64,000 nt of DNA. It comes from Vibrio mangrovi (GTDB taxonomy: Bacteria > Pseudomonadota > Gammaproteobacteria > Enterobacterales > Vibrionaceae). The position numbers and the translations under genes are program-made. This document shows positions 16,742 through 25,736 of the stretch, one piece after another. Below the pieces are notes generated by a model. That model was not told the origin of the DNA. It saw only the letters and a list, made by a program, of their open reading frames with translations, and made no database searches. The DNA lies in the NCBI RefSeq assembly GCF_024346955.1, contig NZ_AP024883.1, positions 1,364,001 through 1,428,000 on the forward strand. The letters run 5' to 3'. Positions within the stretch are counted from its first letter, which is position 1, and every line of letters begins with the position of its first letter.

Positions 16742-18058
16742 ATGGCAAAAAGTAGGTTATTACTGTCAGATTTGTTAGACCAGCTCAATTTTGCACTGTG
16801 CATCATTCGTAATGACTATGTGATCGTAAAATCGAATGAATATTTTCAGTCGCGGGCGGTCTATGCGGGTGAGACCATGCATGGGCAGAACATTCTGGAG
16901 TTGTTTCCGCAATCTGCCGATTATCTGAAACGAAAGATAGATACCGCATTGGTGATTGAGTCATCAAGTTTTTCGTCGTGGGAACAGAAGCCTCATGTTT
17001 TACCCTTTAAAAGCTCCCGTCCTGTATCAGGTGAAGAGACACAGATGTTCCAGAATCTGGAAGTGATTCCGATTCACAGCGAGGATGGGTCAATAGAACA
17101 TGTCTGTCTCTGCGTTTATGATGTGACGATTCAGGCAAGTCAGCAAGCTCAGCTGAAGAGTATTTCACAACAACTGGAAATCGAACATCAGGAGCAAAAG
17201 GCGCTGATTAAGAAACTGGAAGAGACTCAGGGACAACTGATTCAGTCTGAGAAAATGGCATCCATTGGTCAGCTATCTGCCGGGATTGCCCATGAGATTA
17301 ATAATCCGGTTGGTTTTATTACCTCAAATATCCAGACTCTGAATGATTACTTTCAGCGACTGGCTCAGGTCATTGAAGAGATGAAGAAGATGATCGATGA
17401 AGCGGGTGATCATGCGCTGGCAGAGCATTGTCAGGAAGTTTTGCATCAGAAACAGGTCAATTTTATTCTGGAAGATACTTCAGATCTGATTCAGGAGTCA
17501 CTGGAAGGCTCCTCCCGGGTGATGTCGATTGTGAAGAATTTGAAAGATTTTTCTCATATCGATGGTTCAGAGTGGGGATATGCCAGTCTTGCTAACGGCA
17601 TAGAATCCACATTGAAAATTATTCATAACGAGATCAAATACAATATTACGGTTGAAAAGAATTACGAAGATATTCCGGATGTCTACTGTCAGCCGATGCA
17701 GATCAATCAGGTGTTACTGAATATTCTGCTGAATGCCAGTCAGGCGATTGAAGGTGAGGGTAAGATTTATATCTCTTTGCATCATATTGATGACAATCGG
17801 GTTGAAATTCGGATTCGCGATACCGGTCCTGGTATTCCTCCTGCGATTCGGGACCGGATATTTGATCCTTTCTTTACGACGAAAGCCGTGGGTTCCGGTA
17901 CGGGACTGGGGCTGTCTGTTTCTTATGGTATTATCAACAATCATAAGGGGACGATTGCAGTTCAGAGTGAAATCGGTGTCGGGAGTGAGTTCATCATTAC
18001 TCTTCCTATCGATGAAGTAACTTCAACAGATGAAGCGGTTGAGCAAGCAACCGGTTGA
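16742..18058 (+). CDS. PAS-type sensor histidine kinase, soluble
   Basis: A 438-residue kinase without a membrane segment: a PAS-like region at about residues 8-130, a coiled coil at 135-172, H-box with phospho-His184 in GIAHEINNPVGF, and an ATPase domain with N-box NASQAI, G1 DTGPGIP and G2 GTGLGLS. The HEINNP H-box places it with the NtrB-like HPK4 class. A ligand cannot be named. It has no receiver of its own, so it should phosphorylate receivers in the operon. Confidence 0.9.
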   Translation: MAKSRLLLSDLLDQLNFALCIIRNDYVIVKSNEYFQSRAVYAGETMHGQNILELFPQSADYLKRKIDTALVIESSSFSSWEQKPHVLPFKSSRPVSGEETQMFQNLEVIPIHSEDGSIEHVCLCVYDVTIQASQQAQLKSISQQLEIEHQEQKALIKKLEETQGQLIQSEKMASIGQLSAGIAHEINNPVGFITSNIQTLNDYFQRLAQVIEEMKKMIDEAGDHALAEHCQEVLHQKQVNFILEDTSDLIQESLEGSSRVMSIVKNLKDFSHIDGSEWGYASLANGIESTLKIIHNEIKYNITVEKNYEDIPDVYCQPMQINQVLLNILLNASQAIEGEGKIYISLHHIDDNRVEIRIRDTGPGIPPAIRDRIFDPFFTTKAVGSGTGLGLSVSYGIINNHKGTIAVQSEIGVGSEFIITLPIDEVTSTDEAVEQATG

Positions 18059-18077
18059 GTAGTAAAGGACTGAGAAT

Positions 18078-19394
18078 GTGGAACATCCGTCAATAGTCAA
18101 TGACATTCAGGTGAAACAGATTTTTCTTTCCGAAGAGGTTTTGTTGAGTGCGGAACGGAATTTTTCACTGGATGTTTTACGGGTTATGCTGGCCCCGGAG
18201 AGTCAGGATGATAGTCTGGATATGTTCATGGATTTCATGGTCAACTGCTTTTCAGACACAGAAGTTTATCTGTTTGCAATTCATGAACAGAGTACACTGC
18301 GGCTTATCCGCTCCCGGCCGATCTTAACTGGTCCTATCCGTGAGTATTTATTCCCCATATTGACCAGTGAAGATTTTTGCCTTATCGATGAGCTCCGGCA
18401 CTCCCGTTTTTGGTGTGAACATTATGCGCCTTTTTTCCCGGATACTGACAAAGCTCTGGTTGTCTCTGTACGTATTCATTCACGTCAATACATGATGATG
18501 CTGACTTCCCGGTCTACAGACCTGTGGTATCAGGAGAGTCTGGGTAAGCTGGCTTATATCCTTGAAGTGGTGAAAATTGCGCTGACTTATATCACGTCAA
18601 CCGAGATAATGTATGACAATAGTGAACACATTGAGCAGACGGAGAAATTCGCATCTTTAGGTAAGCTGGCCGCCGGTGTTGCTCATGAAGTCAATAATCC
18701 TCTTGGTTTTGTCATGAGTAACTTTGGTACATTGAGTGCCTATATGACCGAGTTTAAGCGGTTTGTATCGACATTATCCGAGACACAGAAAGCGTCAGTG
18801 GCGGATCTTCTGGAAGATGGTTCGGATATTATTGCCGAAACTCTGGAAGGACTGACCCGGATCCAGAATATCGTTTCCAGTCTGAATGTATATAATCATA
18901 TCTCCGGTTCAAGACTTGGTCTGGTTGATTTGCGGGATGTTATCAGCTCTGCATTGAGTTTGATTCTGGGTGAGCTGAAAATGCGGGCCGAAATCGATTA
19001 TCAGGTGCCGGAACAGCCTATGCGTGTTATGGGGCAATCCAATAAGTTGCAACAAGCTTTAATCCATCTGGTGATGAATGCCTTTCAGTCCATTACCAGT
19101 ACTGAGGGAAAAATCCAGATTCAACTGACGTTTGAGCAGAGTGTGCTTACACCGAGAAAGCGGAACATCCGCCTGTCTATTAAAGATAACGGTAAAGGGA
19201 TTCCCGAAGATCATCTGCAACATATTTTTGAACCGTTTTTTACCACCAAGCAAGTTGGAAGTGGCGCTGGATTGGGGCTGTCTGTCGCAAAAGAAATTAT
19301 TGAGGACCATCATGGTCTCATCTCAGTTCAGTCTGAGTTGGGAAAAGGCACTCAGGTAACGATTCGGTTACCTTGTGTAGTCAGTATGACTTAG
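18078..19394 (+). CDS. Second soluble sensor histidine kinase of the cluster
   Basis: 438 residues, the same length as the previous kinase but with a different sensory part: residues 1-175 look GAF-like rather than PAS. The H-box has His203 in GVAHEVNNPLGF, with N-box MNAFQSI, G1 DNGKGIP and G2 GAGLGLS. It starts with GTG; AAAGGAC lies about 9 bases upstream and no other in-frame start is near. Two kinases with the same core and distinct inputs point to signal integration on shared receivers. Confidence 0.88.
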   Translation: MEHPSIVNDIQVKQIFLSEEVLLSAERNFSLDVLRVMLAPESQDDSLDMFMDFMVNCFSDTEVYLFAIHEQSTLRLIRSRPILTGPIREYLFPILTSEDFCLIDELRHSRFWCEHYAPFFPDTDKALVVSVRIHSRQYMMMLTSRSTDLWYQESLGKLAYILEVVKIALTYITSTEIMYDNSEHIEQTEKFASLGKLAAGVAHEVNNPLGFVMSNFGTLSAYMTEFKRFVSTLSETQKASVADLLEDGSDIIAETLEGLTRIQNIVSSLNVYNHISGSRLGLVDLRDVISSALSLILGELKMRAEIDYQVPEQPMRVMGQSNKLQQALIHLVMNAFQSITSTEGKIQIQLTFEQSVLTPRKRNIRLSIKDNGKGIPEDHLQHIFEPFFTTKQVGSGAGLGLSVAKEIIEDHHGLISVQSELGKGTQVTIRLPCVVSMT

Positions 19395-19402
19395 GAGGCA
19401 AT

Positions 19403-21028
19403 ATGCGTGCCCGTGAGATTTTGCTGGTTGATGATGAGGCACAGGTACTGAAAGCTCTGAAGAGAGAGCTCAGAGGACATTTTCGCATCATTCACTGTGC
19501 TCAGTCTGCGGCAGAAGCCTTGGACATATTGGCGAATAATCCGATTGAACTGGTCGTATCTGATTATCGAATGCCTGATGTTGACGGAGCAGAACTGATT
19601 ATTCGGATCAAGCAACAGTACCCACATATCATATCGATTATTTTGTCTGGTCAGGCGGATTTAGAAGGCATTTCCCGGGCACTGAATGAGGGGCAGCTTT
19701 ACCGGTTTATTGAAAAACCCTGGGATTACGATCATCTGCTGGAAACAATAGAACAAGGTTTGCAGGAGGCCGAAAACCGTCAGGCAGAAGATGTAATCAC
19801 CGGCGTAAAGAACCTGCGTCACCTCAATCAGTATATTGCTCAACTCTCTACCCAGGATGTCCGTATGCCGGTCATGGCAATTATTCATATCGTTAACCTG
19901 GGTGAGATCAACCAGCAATTGGGACATGAAGCCGGGAATTTTCTGCTACGGAATATTGCCAATCAGCTGTTTGTTCATTCCTATATCAATGGGGTTTACC
20001 GCCACAGCAATAAGTTCATTGTATTACTTCCGTTAGATCATGAGATTTATGATCATGTTGAGTTTTTAAATCAACATATTACCCACATGATCGGTCATGA
20101 TGAGATGGCTGATGTCTTCCGGGTGTGTTTGACGGAGCTTCCAGACGGTGAGATCACTCCGGAATTCCTCAGCGAAACTCGTCAGGCCAGTCAGGTTCCA
20201 CTCAGAGACAATCGTATTACGTCAGTTGTCTGTAATGACCCTGAAAATTCGGACCTCTATCAATTGCTGAGTATTCAGTATGGGTTGCTTCATGACGAAT
20301 TCCTGGCGTTTTATCAGCCACAGAAGGATATGATTGCCAATGAAATTGTCGGTTATGAAGCACTTGCCAGATGGTTGGTACCTTCCGGAGAATATCAGCT
20401 TCCGGCGCATTTTTTACCAATTATTGAAAAGTATAATATAATTGAATTACTTACAGAGAAAATTCTCTTGTCTGTGATTCAGTGCTTCCGGGCAAACTCT
20501 GAGTTGTTGGGAGCCACACGTATCAGCATCAATGTTCCGGGTAGACTAATATGTGACGGACGCTTCTATACGATGCTAACCCAGTGTGAACAGATGGATG
20601 AATCAATGCTTTCCCACTTGACGGTTGAAGTGACGGAACAGGATCTGATTGAAAATTTCGGGCAGGCAAATCAGGAACTAATGCGGTTAAAATCGTTGGG
20701 CGTGGCTTGTGCTCTGGATGATTTTGGTACGGGTTATGCAGGATATGAATACCTGTTTGAGTTGCCATTTGACATTCTGAAAATCGATGGACGTTTTGTC
20801 CGGGCTATCGGGGAAAATAAAGCCGCAGAAGTGGTGCTGGAGTCTATTTTGAAAAGTGCCCGTATTTTCCAGATCAGTGTCGTTGCCGAATGGGTGGAAA
20901 CAGCCGCACAGGCAGACTTACTCCGACAAATTGGGTGTTCAGTGATTCAGGGGTACTTTGTCGGTCCGACCTTATCTGAACAAGAGCTACATTGTTCTCT
21001 CAGTGCTAACGAAAGTGGAGGGCGATAA
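19403..21028 (+). CDS. Response regulator with degenerate GGDEF and intact EAL domain (c-di-GMP phosphodiesterase)
   Basis: 541 residues: receiver (D54 in VSDYRMPDVDG, K in EKPWD), a GGDEF-like domain in which the active motif is replaced by HSNKF, and an EAL domain that keeps YEALAR, SINVP, VEVTEQD, DDFGTG, LKIDGRF, the VAEWVE glutamate and QGYFVG. So it should hydrolyse c-di-GMP and not make it, perhaps using the dead GGDEF as a GTP sensor. AGGAGG just upstream fixes the ATG at 19403, not 19373. The receiver is of the same subtype as that of the next gene. Confidence 0.9.
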   Translation: MRAREILLVDDEAQVLKALKRELRGHFRIIHCAQSAAEALDILANNPIELVVSDYRMPDVDGAELIIRIKQQYPHIISIILSGQADLEGISRALNEGQLYRFIEKPWDYDHLLETIEQGLQEAENRQAEDVITGVKNLRHLNQYIAQLSTQDVRMPVMAIIHIVNLGEINQQLGHEAGNFLLRNIANQLFVHSYINGVYRHSNKFIVLLPLDHEIYDHVEFLNQHITHMIGHDEMADVFRVCLTELPDGEITPEFLSETRQASQVPLRDNRITSVVCNDPENSDLYQLLSIQYGLLHDEFLAFYQPQKDMIANEIVGYEALARWLVPSGEYQLPAHFLPIIEKYNIIELLTEKILLSVIQCFRANSELLGATRISINVPGRLICDGRFYTMLTQCEQMDESMLSHLTVEVTEQDLIENFGQANQELMRLKSLGVACALDDFGTGYAGYEYLFELPFDILKIDGRFVRAIGENKAAEVVLESILKSARIFQISVVAEWVETAAQADLLRQIGCSVIQGYFVGPTLSEQELHCSLSANESGGR

Positions 21029-21030
21029 TC

Positions 21031-22374
21031 ATGGAAAGTAATGCCACAGAATCTGACAGACTGACACTACTTTTATTAGATGATGAAAACGACATTCTGA
21101 AAGCTCTCAATCGGGTTCTTCGCCTTGATTATGACGTTGTCAGCTTTAATGATGGCCGGGAAGCATTGGAATACCTGAAAGAGAATGAGGTGTCTATTAT
21201 TATCTCCGATATGCGGATGCCGGAGATGGATGGTGCCGAGTTTTTGGCTCATGCGAAAGAAATTTCCCCTGATGCTATTCGTATCTTACTGACCGGATAT
21301 AGTGATATTCAGTCGACGGTCAGAGCTGTCAATTCCGGAGGTATTCACACCTATATCAGCAAACCCTGGGATAATGAAAATTTAAAACTGATTATTGCTA
21401 AGTCTGCTGAGTTTTTCCGCCTGACTAAAGAAAGAGAACGTTTGTCACAGGAGCTGGAGGAGCGTAATCAACAGCTTGAAACGATGAATGATGCATTGGA
21501 AGAGTCCAATCAGAAGCTGTCGGATTTCAATCATCAGCTGGAATTACAGGTTCAGGAACGAACCAAAGAACTGAGTGCTTCCAACGCCCGGCTGGAAATG
21601 TTACTGAAAAGCCGGAATAAAACATTCAGAGATATTCTGGGAATGGTCACAGCAATTATCCAGCACCGGACCGGATTTCCGGCTGACCACGCCGAGCGAA
21701 TTGCGAATCAGGCTAAATCTGTTGCCCAACGTTTGAAACTACCTGAAGCAGAAGTCGGACATATTTATCTATGTGGGCTGATGCACCAGATTGGTTTGAT
21801 TGGTGCACGGGATTCTGAGATCGAAATGACCAAAGTTGATCCAGAAAGTCAGGTTCCTATTTCACCCAGCGCAAACTCTGTGGTCGGAGCAACCATTGTT
21901 GAACGAATCAAACGATTTGAACCACTGGTCGAGATTATTCGTCATCAGGATGAATTTTATAATGGTCTGGGGCGGCCGGATCATCTGCGGGCTCAGGAAA
22001 TCCCAATCGGAGCTCGGGTGATTAAAGTGGTCAAAGACTATGATTTTTATGTCGCGTCTCCTTATAACCCGAAAAGGATGACGACGAGAAGTGCACAGGG
22101 ATATCTGAAACAACAGGCCGGTGAGTTATATGATCCACAGGTTGTTGATGTCTATCTCTCAATGCTTAAACAGCCCGGAGGAATTGAAGAAGGTATCGAA
22201 CTGTGTATTGGTCTGAGTGAAATCAAACCGGGTATGATTATCAAACGGGATCTCTATCTGCCAAATGGCAATTTGATGTTAACAGCCGGTAATGCGATTA
22301 GTGCGGCATTGTTGTCTCGTCTGAAATCAATAGAAAAACAGACCAATATGCCGATTTCAGTTTATATCGGTTGA
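21031..22374 (+). CDS. Response regulator with degenerate HD-GYP-like domain
   Basis: 447 residues: receiver (D60 in IISDMRMPEMDG, K in SKPWD), a coiled coil at about residues 128-190, and a region related to HD-GYP c-di-GMP phosphodiesterases. The usual HD pair reads MHQIGLIG (Asp replaced by Gln, Lys lost), and the usual HHExxDGxGYP reads RHQDEFYNGLGRP. Metal ligands are therefore incomplete, and a signalling or binding role is likelier than catalysis. Two bases after the EAL gene; last gene of the operon, meeting thiD tail to tail with 18 bases between. Confidence 0.82.
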   Translation: MESNATESDRLTLLLLDDENDILKALNRVLRLDYDVVSFNDGREALEYLKENEVSIIISDMRMPEMDGAEFLAHAKEISPDAIRILLTGYSDIQSTVRAVNSGGIHTYISKPWDNENLKLIIAKSAEFFRLTKERERLSQELEERNQQLETMNDALEESNQKLSDFNHQLELQVQERTKELSASNARLEMLLKSRNKTFRDILGMVTAIIQHRTGFPADHAERIANQAKSVAQRLKLPEAEVGHIYLCGLMHQIGLIGARDSEIEMTKVDPESQVPISPSANSVVGATIVERIKRFEPLVEIIRHQDEFYNGLGRPDHLRAQEIPIGARVIKVVKDYDFYVASPYNPKRMTTRSAQGYLKQQAGELYDPQVVDVYLSMLKQPGGIEEGIELCIGLSEIKPGMIIKRDLYLPNGNLMLTAGNAISAALLSRLKSIEKQTNMPISVYIG

Positions 22375-22392
22375 GTGGTTAGTGGTAAAAAC

Positions 22393-23223
22393 CTAGCGGT
22401 AAAAATGATGCAGCGGCCCTTTTCCCTGACCCACAAGCAGTTTGTCAGCATGGAGAATTGCACCGGATATGTAGCTCTTGGCTTCTCTGATTGCTGAAGA
22501 AAGTGAATATCCCCGGGCCAGGTAAGATGCGATGGCGGAAGAGAGCGTACAACCTGTGCCGTGGGTATTCTTCGCATGAATCCGGGGAGCCGTAAACAAT
22601 TGTGTCGATGACCCCGTAATCAGCCAGTCCTGACTGTGGTTGGGATCATCGGAGTGTCCGCCTTTGAGTAAAATTGCGGGTAAACCGAGTAAACGCAGAT
22701 CATCGATTATTTCAGGAACATGCCACTTTGGTTCACTCTCCGACAGCTTTGCTGTCGGGTAGCCGAGCAGTGCCGCTGCTTCAGGAAGGTTCGGTGTGAT
22801 CAGGTCAGCCATCGGGAGCAACTCTTTCTGCAATGGTCCGAATGCCTCACTGCTCAGTAGCGGTTTACCACTGGTTGACAGTAATACCGGATCAATCACC
22901 ACATGACGGGGCCGGACGGCCTGAAGTTTCTTCATCACCACTTCCAGAATTTCTGCATTAGCCAACATGCCAATTTTTACGGCAACAATATTTAAATCTG
23001 CAAATACAGCATCCAACTGCTGACTTACATGTCTGGCCGGTAATGGAAAAACGTCCAGCACACCTTGCGTATTTTGTGCCGTGGATGCGGTGATGACCGA
23101 GCAGGCATAGCTGCCGGTGGCTGAAATTGTTTTGATATCGGCCTGAATTCCGGCACCGCCACTACTATCACTGCCCGCAATTGTTAACACAATCGGAACC
23201 GAAGATTGAAGAGAACTGGTCAT
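22393..23223 (-). CDS. thiD: Hydroxymethylpyrimidine / phosphomethylpyrimidine kinase
   Basis: A 276-residue ribokinase-superfamily enzyme of thiamine synthesis that phosphorylates HMP and HMP-P. Motifs: IAGSDSSGGAGIQADIKT at the N-terminus, VIDPVLLSTSG in the middle, then LLKGGH and the NTHGTGCTLSSAIA anion-hole and base segment. An upstream ATG would add 13 residues, but AAAGGA sits just before 23223 and the family starts there. It stands alone; no other thi gene or TPP riboswitch is seen near it. Confidence 0.93.
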   Translation of the reverse strand: MTSSLQSSVPIVLTIAGSDSSGGAGIQADIKTISATGSYACSVITASTAQNTQGVLDVFPLPARHVSQQLDAVFADLNIVAVKIGMLANAEILEVVMKKLQAVRPRHVVIDPVLLSTSGKPLLSSEAFGPLQKELLPMADLITPNLPEAAALLGYPTAKLSESEPKWHVPEIIDDLRLLGLPAILLKGGHSDDPNHSQDWLITGSSTQLFTAPRIHAKNTHGTGCTLSSAIASYLARGYSLSSAIREAKSYISGAILHADKLLVGQGKGPLHHFYR

Positions 23224-23343
23224 ATCTGAAAATCCTTTAGAGGCTGTCGGCCATGATTGCAATTCAGTCGTTAGCGATTTTTAACACTGGATGAATGTTA
23301 TATCAACTGTCGCAGACTGACAGATGTAACAATAATTTGAAAA

Positions 23344-23358
23344 TAAGAATGACTCTCA
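23344..23358. promoter_or_regulatory. Fur-like operator at the iron-type ABC promoter
   Basis: TAAGAATGACTCTCA matches the Fur 7-1-7 form TGAGAAT-N-ATTCTCA at 12 of 14 positions. A TATAAT -10 box follows at 23371-23376, so bound Fur would cover the -35 region. The leader to the first gene is then about 150 bases; I saw no riboswitch in it. Confidence 0.55.
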
Positions 23359-23370
23359 TATTTATTTGTA

Positions 23371-23376
23371 TATAAT
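23371..23376 (+). promoter_or_regulatory. -10 box of the ABC importer promoter
   Basis: A consensus TATAAT; the -35 position (about 23348) is poor (ATGACT) and overlaps the Fur-like site. Confidence 0.45.
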
Positions 23377-23532
23377 GCGGCCGTCTGTTCTTTGATGCTA
23401 CTGATAAAGCGGAACATCATTTGATGTCGTGCGGTTAGAAGAAGATTGCCCGGTAACCATTTCTGACCACGGATATGGGATTACTTTGCTGTAAAAAGCC
23501 GTTGTTGATATGACTATTTTGAGAGAAACCTT

Positions 23533-24633
23533 ATGAATTTAAAGCGTTTGTTCATTTATGCTGTTGTCGCAGTTTTTCCACTGTTGTCCCAGGCTCAGGT
23601 AAAAACAATTGAAGATGTCCTGAATAGAAAAATTGAAGTGGATGTTCCGGCTAAGCGGGTCGTTCTCGGTTTCTATGCTGAAGATTACATGGCAATCGGT
23701 GGAGAAAAAGCATTTGATCATGTGGTTGGGCTTTCCCGTGACACATGGAAAGTCTGGCGTCCTGCCAGTTGGGATATTTACACACAGAATAATCCGGCTT
23801 TAGCTGATATTCCTGATGTTGGTGAGGTTGAAGCACAGACTTTCTCGGTTGAGAAGGTATTAAGTCTACATCCTGATCTACTGTTACTGGCTGACTGGCA
23901 ATATAAAGGACTGGGTTCGGACATTACCCGGATTGAAGATGCCGGTATTCCGGTTGTTGTGGTTGACTACAATGCTCAGACACTGGAACGCCATCTGGCA
24001 AGTACCCGGATTATCGGTGAACTGACCGGACAGGTTGCCCGGGCGGGAAAGATTGCCGATGAATACCGTCAGGCGATTGAACTGATTCAGCAGCGACTGA
24101 AAACCGCAAATCTGGCGAAACCCCGTGCTTATATTGAATTTGGTAACAAAGGACCACAGGAATACAGCTTTACCTACGGTAAGAATATGTGGGGAGCCAT
24201 GATTACGGCTGCCGGTGGTGACAATATTGCGGCACCATTTGTTGAATGGTGGGGACCGATTAATCCGGAGCAGGTTCTGGCATCACGTCCTGAAGTCATT
24301 TTCCTTTCCGGGACGGAATCCGGGAAAAATAATGGTGCCATTCTGATGGGACAGGGTGTTGACCGGCATACCGCTGTTGAGCGTCTGAAAGGTTATACCC
24401 AGCGTCCGGGATGGTCTGCACTTCCGGCAGTGCAAGAACAGCGTGTCTATGGCATTTATCAGGGAGCGTCCCGCTCTATTCTTGACGCCAGTATGATTCA
24501 GTATCTGGCAAAAGCGCTTTATCCTTCGCTGTTCAGTGATTTGGATCCGGAGAAAGCCTATCTTAACTTTTACCGGACTTATCTGCCGGTCGTTCCTGAA
24601 GGAACATTTGCTGTCCGTATTACCGAATCATGA
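23533..24633 (+). CDS. Periplasmic binding protein of an iron-type ABC importer
   Basis: 366 residues with a signal peptide (cleavage likely after LLSQA) and the FepB/BtuF-type (TroA superfamily, class III) layout: two lobes joined by a long helix at about residues 155-190. It delivers a metal complex, most likely a ferric siderophore or heme-type ligand, to the permease encoded next. It is longer than BtuF-type proteins and close to ABC-type Fe(III) siderophore binders. A Fur-like site upstream supports an iron role. The chelate is not decidable from sequence. Confidence 0.85.
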   Translation: MNLKRLFIYAVVAVFPLLSQAQVKTIEDVLNRKIEVDVPAKRVVLGFYAEDYMAIGGEKAFDHVVGLSRDTWKVWRPASWDIYTQNNPALADIPDVGEVEAQTFSVEKVLSLHPDLLLLADWQYKGLGSDITRIEDAGIPVVVVDYNAQTLERHLASTRIIGELTGQVARAGKIADEYRQAIELIQQRLKTANLAKPRAYIEFGNKGPQEYSFTYGKNMWGAMITAAGGDNIAAPFVEWWGPINPEQVLASRPEVIFLSGTESGKNNGAILMGQGVDRHTAVERLKGYTQRPGWSALPAVQEQRVYGIYQGASRSILDASMIQYLAKALYPSLFSDLDPEKAYLNFYRTYLPVVPEGTFAVRITES

Positions 24634-24680
24634 TAGAAGTTGTGGCCTCATCGAGGCCATATTGTCAGCGGAGTTAAAAC

Positions 24681-25736
24681 ATGCAAGCAGATCTGATGCT
24701 TGAAGCGGTCGCGAAACAGAGAGCCAGTGAGAAAAGGCGTTGGTCGGTCATCGGGGGAATTTTTGCTGTCCTGACGGTTTCATTTATTCTGGATATCGTT
24801 ACCGGCCCATCGATGCTGGATGTTTCACGGGTCAGTAATGCGCTGCTACAGTGGCTGGGTTTTTCTGTATCGGTTGATCCGATGACACAGGTTATTGTCA
24901 CCAATCTGAGGTTACCGATTGCATTAATGGCAATCATTGTTGGTGGTTCTCTGGGCATTGGCGGTGCGGAAATGCAAACATTGCTGAATAATCCGATGGC
25001 GAGTCCCTACACTTTAGGCATGGCTGCTGCGGCAGGATTTGGCGCGGCTTTCATGCTCTATATGGGTTCTCTGGGATTAGAGGCGTATATCGCCGTACCT
25101 TTGGGAGCTTTTATCTGCTGCATGCTTTCTGCCTGTTTTCTCTTTGCACTGGCAATGATGCGTCATATCACTTCCGGGCAGTTAATTCTGGCCGGGATAG
25201 CATTACTTTTCCTGTTTCAATCGTTGTTGTCACTGGTTCAGTTCATTTCTTCACCAGAGCTGAGTCAGCAGATTCTGTTCTGGTTATTCGGTAGCCTGTC
25301 AAAAGCTACCTGGATGAACCTGATGATTACTGCCGTAGTTACCATCGGCTGCTTACTGGTACTGTTGGGCGACTCGTGGAAACTTACCGCACTGCGGCTG
25401 GGGGAAGAACGGGCGAAAAGTTTAGGTGTGAATGTTGCCCGCTTACGTTTGAAAACGCTGTTCATTGTGGCTGTGATGACGGCAACGGCGACCAGCTTTG
25501 TCGGGATCATCGGGTTTGTCGGGATTGTGGCACCGAATATTGCCCGGATTCTGGTTGGGGAAGATCAGCGTTTTTTCCTGCCGTTATCTTTCCTGATCGG
25601 GGCTTTTTTGCTGTCCAGCGCATCCGTACTTTCTAAAGTCATTGTTCCCGGAGCATTGTTTCCGATCGGTATTGTGACGGCAATCATCGGTGTTCCGTTC
25701 TTTTTCTGGCTCATTATCGGCAAAAGGCGTTCATGA
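24681..25736 (+). CDS. FecCD family permease of the iron-type ABC importer
   Basis: A 351-residue inner membrane permease of the FecCD/BtuC family, with about ten hydrophobic segments. Family marks are RLPIALMAIIVGGSLGIGG in the N-terminal third, NNPMASPYTLGM, and the coupling region GFVGIVAPNIAR with an adjacent VGEDQRF. It begins about 47 bases after the binding protein gene and overlaps the ATPase gene by four bases. One permease gene means a homodimeric channel. Confidence 0.92.
   Translation: MQADLMLEAVAKQRASEKRRWSVIGGIFAVLTVSFILDIVTGPSMLDVSRVSNALLQWLGFSVSVDPMTQVIVTNLRLPIALMAIIVGGSLGIGGAEMQTLLNNPMASPYTLGMAAAAGFGAAFMLYMGSLGLEAYIAVPLGAFICCMLSACFLFALAMMRHITSGQLILAGIALLFLFQSLLSLVQFISSPELSQQILFWLFGSLSKATWMNLMITAVVTIGCLLVLLGDSWKLTALRLGEERAKSLGVNVARLRLKTLFIVAVMTATATSFVGIIGFVGIVAPNIARILVGEDQRFFLPLSFLIGAFLLSSASVLSKVIVPGALFPIGIVTAIIGVPFFFWLIIGKRRS

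Noticed and set aside
23383..23532. Riboswitch in the leader of the ABC importer
   Set aside because: Looked for cobalamin-type box words and found none; the 150-base leader shows no clear conserved fold.
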